DNA from: Pohlia nutans
Lineage: Eukaryota > Streptophyta > Bryopsida > Bryales > Mniaceae
Length of the DNA: 64,000 nucleotides
Reading direction: 5' to 3'
Assembly (NCBI GenBank): GCA_022496805.1
Contig: CM040086.1
Location: 2,234,501-2,298,500, forward strand
A model generated the notes under the pieces. The model was given only the letters and a program-made list of their open reading frames with translations, made no database searches and had not been told where the DNA came from. The position numbers were made by a program, and so were the translations under genes. The stretch's first letter is position 1; every line of letters begins with the position of its first letter. This document shows, in pieces, positions 58,751 through 64,000 of the stretch.

Positions 58751-59812
58751 CCGGCTCCACTCGCTCCAACAACTACTCACTAACGTCCAAAAAATAATAT
58801 TTGGGATCAAAGTTTGAGTTTTTCCTGACATTTAGAACAAGCTCAACATCTCTAAACCAAATATGTTCACCAAACATTAATTTTAGGGTCATTTTTAATT
58901 TGAAGAAATGTTAAACTTGAAGTATCCCAACAACACTCCTTGTGCAAACATCAACCTCTAAACGTACCAACCCTTTGTACGAAAGTAGATGCTAGCTTCA
59001 AAATAGATATTAGCATGGCTCAAATGTACTTGAGGTGTACATGAGAGGACCATAGTAAGCATAAAATCTACTCAAATTTAATGACATGCTTGTAGTTGGA
59101 GGCCTCTACAATATTACCATCATAAGAGATTTATCGTAATTGGTACAGAATTTAATAGGCTTACAAAGGTGACTTGGATGAAAGTCATCCGAGTTTGTAT
59201 GAAGAAGTTATAAGGCTTTGGATTTGTTCGTGATCCACCTTCTGGACGTTGGGACGTTTAGGGGTTAAGACAACTTATTAAAAAAAAATTATGACAAGAA
59301 CTTGATAGTCTTAAAGCATGGGCTGGTGAATAGTCTTCAAGTTCATTATCTAATTGTTGATTGAGCAAAAATGCTTACTTGGTGTGAGTAATTTTTGCCA
59401 AAATTTTTGTACAGGGCTCAAACTTTGGCTCCAAATACTATTTTTTTAGCGTTGGCGGATAGTTGTTGGGCCATGCTTCGAAGCAAGTGGCGTTGACTAC
59501 ACCAAGTCTTGGCGTCGGTCCCTCAAAAACACTTGTTGCTTGCTCTACAAAAGCTTTAGTGCAACCCAATTACTCACACCAAACAAGCATCTTGTTCAAT
59601 CAACAATTAGATAACGAGCTTGAAGACTATTTGTAGGCTCATGCTTGAAGGCCATCAAGTTATTTTCATAAAAATCTTCTTTTAATAAGTTGCTTTGGTA
59701 TTCGTCGAAGGACTGTTGTTGGGATACTTTAAGTTTAACATTCCTTTAAGTTAAAAATGACCCTCAAATTTATGTTTGGTAGACATATTTGGTCTGGAAC
59801 TACTGTGCTTGC
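58751..59812. mobile_element. Compound foldback element, hosting a TTAA element
   Basis: 58843-58945 (AACATCTCTAAACCAAATAT ... GAAGTATCCCAACAAC) pairs with 59705-59812 (GTTGTTGGGATACTTTAAGT ... ATATTTGGTCT), and 59290-59400 pairs with 59560-59690 (GAGCAAAAATGCTTACTTGG / CCAAACAAGCATCTTGTTC). 58755-58825 is also the complement of 59412-59480. Together this is a large imperfect palindrome centred near 59500, with an extra inverted segment at its left. No genes. Confidence 0.6.
58951..59268. mobile_element. TTAA element, group H copy 2, nested in the foldback
   Basis: 318 bp; left TCAACCTCTAAACGTACCAA (TTAA mutated), right GTTGGGACGTTTAGGGGTTAA. Body matches 8824-9155 closely. It interrupts the foldback pairing between 58945 and 59270. 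Confidence 0.75.
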
Positions 59813-60179
59813 TTTTACATTCTATAATAGTAGGATTTTGCACCACTTACTGCTTGGTTGAATTTTTTTACTGATACAATAGCTTTCCTTGGAATTAGAG
59901 TGAAAGATGACACTTGCCATTATATGAGAGTTTAGTAGGAGTGAAGCAAGTAAGACAAACTTAATCCATGAAAGCTCAAACAACCATTTTCTGATCGTCG
60001 CTCAAATCTAACAAGTTGCCTTGAACCAAAAAAAGATTGAAAAAATCAAAAAGATTTTAAAATACTACATCAAGTCTACTTTCCATGGCAATTTGAATTT
60101 TGTCAATCTAAATTAACTTCCACACGGCAAAAAAATTTCAAAGCGGATCGCCTTAACATTGTCTTAGTGTTATAAAATT
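59813..60179. other. AT-rich intergenic DNA
   Basis: Nothing recognised. Confidence 0.4.
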
Positions 60180-60504
60180 TTCTATTTAGAAAAATTAATG
60201 ATGTTCCCTCCATCATTTCTGTTACTTTTTGGAAGTCTACAATTAATAAACCAACTTGAACTGATAGTGCTAATTTTTAAACTCTAAAAGTGAAAATTAT
60301 AATTTTTACAAATTTCAAAGGTTGATGCTTTTAAATTCATTAAAAACTATTTTAAACTATGTTTTGAAAGTTTGACCGTAAGGATAATTTGTAAAGATGA
60401 TGCCCTACATTTTGTTTATTGAATCAAACTTCAAACATATAGAAGGCACATATTATAACACATCTATGTTTTATTCAATACCCCGTGGGCTTTTAGAGGT
60501 TAAG
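60180..60504. repeat. Group C TTAA-element fragment (empty site for D)
   Basis: 60180-60375 matches C copy 1 across the point where D is inserted: TTTTAAATTCATTAAAAACT here against TTCTAAATTCATTAA + D. 60390-60504 matches the right end of C copy 2 and ends GGGCTTTTAGAGGTTAAG, a worn terminus. The left end was not found. Confidence 0.6.
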
Positions 60505-63494
60505 ACATGAATACATAGGGCTCCCAAGAGCATTGGAGAGAATCTTGAAAACTTTAGTAGGAATACAAAGTCTAGAGCTTAACAATGTTATGGAGGTTTT
60601 TGTACATTAAGAGGGGGCCTCCAATTTATTTTTTGTGAACTCTGTAGATTTTATAAAATTTCAAATAAAACTAGTTATGGTTTACAAATTCATTCACAAG
60701 GAGGTAGTGTTAGATTTTCAACAAGGGTAATGTCTATTTGGTTGGATCTACTCAATTGGAATAGAAAATCATAGATAAAAATCCCACATAAACCAACGAG
60801 TAAAAGATTAGAAATCATTTATCAATAGGTTATTATATATCATCTTCAAGTTTTACTCCATAAGTTGATAAACTGATTTTCAAATCTTTGCCACATCATT
60901 TCTTCATTGGAATTTAGGTTGATGATTAAAATTCTCCCATAACATTCACTTCCCAATCTGGCTTTCCATCTTCTTCATACAATGATCACCAATTGTCTTT
61001 TTTTTTAATCATTTCTCAATATGTGAATTGAGTTTATTAATATAGTTTCCCTTTGTACCTTCATTTGCTAATTCAACATGCTAGTTTCATCCATTGAATG
61101 ATATAAAATTAATTCTAATTAGTTCTCTCAATTTTCAATAGGATCGATCACTTACATCCTTGTCACTTCATAAGATCTCTCTTAATATTATATTTCTTTC
61201 CAATTATATTTACACTAATCTCAATTGGTTTATGGTTATCACCCTCGTTATCACTATGATCACCAATTTGGATTCTTAAATTTGTCTCAACCACTCTAAC
61301 ATTGTCTTCAATCACCAATCGATTACTTCACGTACTCTCTCTTTTGCTTCTATGTTCTCACTATTCACTCCCAATTGTTCTTTCCAAATTACTACAACAA
61401 CAGTCTAATTTGGCATAAAATTATTTTTCCCAATTCTACTTCAATTAATTTTCATTCACAAATTACAATTGCAATCACTCACATTCACTCCTTCCATCAC
61501 ATTGTTCAATTCTCAATCGGATTGTACGTTTTTTATTTTATTTTAATATTTTTTTATCAAATTTTTATATATTTTTATTTAATTTTCTCTTCCAATTTTG
61601 TCAGTAACTCCAATTGGTAGTATCAAACTTCCACATAGTTCATACTTCTCTAATTACAAAATTTTGTCACACAATTTATACAAACATACACAATGCACAT
61701 CACACACAATTTCAATTTCCATTTTTCATCACACCCGGTCATCACACAATTTCATTTACTCAAAACACTCCTATTGTTCTTTACTTCCCTATTAGAAGGA
61801 GTTCATGTTTTACTTACATGGATACTAAAAAATCAATCGGCAAAATTGAGACTTCATAGGTCTCATCCAATATACAGTTGCAACAACTACATGACATTTC
61901 CCACCCATTGGGGTTTAAGAACATAAAACCAATACCAATAGGCAAATACTACCTTTATACCATCAACTATACTTTCCAATTGATAAAATACCCCTATTTA
62001 CACTTCAAAACCTATCAATTGGAATTGAAGAAAATTAAACTAAGACTTCAAAAATTAAAAACTACAAGCGTGTTGAGGTAGGCATAAGGTCTACCTCAAA
62101 CGGGCCTCAAACCTACTTCAATACACTTTTTTGTTCTAAATATTTAACTCAATGCAAGTTGTTTTCTTAATGTGAGAGAGCAATTACTAACAAGTTTGGG
62201 GTGCATCACAAGTATGCAATGCGGTTTTCCTTCTAGAGCAAGGAATCTTTGAGTACAAGAAAGGTATAGTTTAAGGAATACGATAAATTTTGTATAATTC
62301 ATGAAAGCACTCGTGAAATCATTGAAAAGAGTCAAGTATCTTTCTAGTGGAACATCTCAAACATCTGTCTAGTGAAAGCATTATAATGTCTAGTAAAAAC
62401 ATGTAAATATGATAGAACAAACTTTGACAAAAGGCTGTCATAGAATAGAAAACATGATAATGGCCCGATTGGGGTATTCCAAAAGACCGTCTCAACTCTT
62501 AAATGAGCTCTTGAAATGTCCCTCTTTAAAACAAAATAACAAATGAAGTGATCAAATGTGGTTTTGATTTCCTACACTCATGAAGTACTCAAGAAAATTT
62601 TGACGTTAAAATCAAAGCGTTCTAAAGATTTCAAAATAGATTTATTGTACAAAGATAAAGAGTTTTAAAGAGTTTGTCTTAACTGCACTAAAACATCCAA
62701 TTTTTTAATTTAAAATATCAAATGATATCAATTTTTTATAAAAAAACATTTAGATGTGTGTTACTTGAAAAGTTATTAATTCAATTAAAATTTTGGACAT
62801 GAATTAAAGAATTCCATGGCATCCAGGTGTGGATATTTTTTTAATTAAATAATAATAATTTTAGTTAATCAAAATAAACAAATTCGACAAAATGTGGAAG
62901 TTCAAAAGAAAAATTCACCTACTTGTCATGCCAAATTAAAGTGGGATGCCCCAATCGTGCCATTGCCCAACAAAACTTGGGACACAAAAAACATGTTGAA
63001 TGCAATGAAAAGGATTGGTGTAGTTTTCACTCTCTGTGCTTTTACCAGAATTGCAAGAGTCCTCCGGCATGTTTGATGCATCACTGGGAAACTTAGTAGT
63101 GTGAGCGTAGAGCGGACAGCGGAGAGCGGAGAGCAAAGAGCAGAGTTTAGAGAGCGCAGATTTTCTTTTCTAGAAATCTTTTTTGTTAACAAAAATGCCT
63201 ATGACCGTGGACATTGGGATATTTTTAGTTATAATTTGAGGACATTGGGTTATTTATAGCAAAAAAAAGTAATGAATTTTTGATGATTTTCCACGGCATT
63301 ACTTATGAAAAACTATGCGTTTTACTTTTTGTATGTTTTACAAGTAAATTAGGGCTGACGTCATCATTAAAAACCAATAAAAGTGAAAATTATACAAGGA
63401 TACAATGTTAAAAAACCAACACCAAAAACCTCATGTAAAATCCAAATCAAACCAAAACATAAGGAAACTAAGTCTCCACAATCAAGAGGCCTAA
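60505..63494. other. AT-rich DNA with a strongly G-poor strand at about 61060-62080
   Basis: The plus strand between about 61060 and 62080 is nearly devoid of G while C stays common; ATTC, CAATT and TCAC motifs recur without a fixed period. Open frames there (61375-62081) are products of this bias. At 63105-63160 there is a short purine repeat of AGCGGAGAGCGGAGAGC type. No gene supported. Confidence 0.45.
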
Positions 63495-64000
63495 TCAAGG
63501 GCTTGGACTCATCTCTAGTTCATTATCCTTGCCCTGCTTAGCCTCTTTATCCAAAAGTCCATACATTGCGCTATCAAACTTGTCAGAACTGCAACAAGGA
63601 GGTGGAGAAGTTGCAACCGCTTGTTGATGGGCAGCTTTAGTAGCATACGGTAGCAATTCGAATCCCCTCACAGGGCTTCCAAACAAGCTTGGATGGAGAA
63701 CATGGATGGGACTCGCCTGTGGAACTCTGGACACAAGAACAGAATTGAAAGCAAAAAAATTAGCAAGGAAGGAGAAGAGAATAAGATGAACAATGTTTGA
63801 TGTGCGAAGTAAAAAAACTAACTTACTTACGGTGTCTCTAGCGTCGTACAAGCTTCAAAGGATGATCCTTAGAGTCGGTGTCGTCAAGGTGTAGAGTAGG
63901 CTCGGGTGGACGCACTGGATCCCGCATTGGGCAAAGGATGGCTTCAAAGATCTTCGTATCCGCCTCCAATGCCGCAATGTAGCTTCATCCTCGCGACACA
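63495..64000 (-). CDS. Candidate 3' part of a spliced gene at the window edge (uncertain)
   Basis: On the minus strand 63726-63495 reads VPQASPIHVLHPSLFGSPVR and on to a stop at 63495. Upstream, 64000-63845 contains a coding-like run with EADTKIFEAILCPMRDPVRP and PTLHLDDTDSKDHPLKLVRR in another frame. A good-looking intron, GTAAGTAAG at 63830 to TTGTGTCCAG at 63727, lies between, but joining across it brings a different upstream frame (GSSFEACTTLETP) that is soon closed by a stop. So either further splicing, a frameshift or chance is involved. No domain recognised. Confidence 0.25.

Noticed and set aside
1..64000. CRISPR array, integron, prophage or other prokaryotic system
   Set aside because: Spliced plant-type genes and eukaryotic repeat content throughout; no regularly spaced repeats with unique spacers.

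Overview
This is a stretch of plant nuclear DNA. The reasons are a group IIc WRKY transcription factor with the plant-type R intron, GT-AG introns from about 90 bp to 2 kb, an eight-part repeat landscape dominated by short inverted-repeat DNA elements, and no bacterial-style operons. The three firm genes are visibly GC-rich while the rest is AT-rich. A non-angiosperm land plant (bryophyte or lycophyte grade) is my guess, but nothing in the window proves it. Gene density is very low: three convincing protein genes in 64 kb. I saw no rRNA, tRNA or CRISPR array.

Genes. A seven-exon formamidase/acetamidase-family gene lies on the plus strand at 4345-7045 (453 aa). A three-exon WRKY gene lies on the plus strand at 38797-43867 (622 aa); its leader shows a probable 5'UTR intron end, a small uORF and several W-box cores upstream. 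An intronless TPR protein gene lies on the minus strand at 57462-58082 (206 aa), with a four-unit tandem repeat just past its stop codon. Decayed or doubtful coding traces occur at 17899-18035, 33207-34050 and 63495-64000. The three genes show no obvious shared pathway.

Repeats. Most of the rest is non-autonomous DNA transposons. The most striking set is a superfamily of elements whose ends read TTAACCC(C/T)TNA and which are flanked by TTAA. I count roughly 17 copies in at least eight sequence groups (letters A-L below are mine), from 200 bp to 2.2 kb, none with a recognisable transposase. Their ends and their exact TTAA target duplications match what is known of piggyBac-type transposition. 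Empty-site paralogues inside the same window show the TTAA duplication directly: element D sits in C, which sits in B (49410-51610), and B sits in A (2191-3319). Three of these elements abut head to tail sharing single TTAA sites at 52597-56155, and the last one (F) carries an almost perfect palindrome with arms of about 610 bp.

Other element families are: an 8-bp-target-duplication family with CTCGGGTGGGTCACT ends (two near-identical inverted copies at 10897-11728 and 24161-24989, and a short relative at 53478-53763); PIF/Harbinger-like elements with 3-bp TWA target duplications (18041-18457, 19526-20231, 34056-35157); several small MITE families; foldback elements (44881-45768, 58751-59812); and simple repeats including a (TA)n tract at 30835-31005. 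Relatively GC-normal, low-repeat stretches without good ORFs (about 17600-18020, 28000-29760, 36600-38700) look like gene-proximal or formerly genic DNA.
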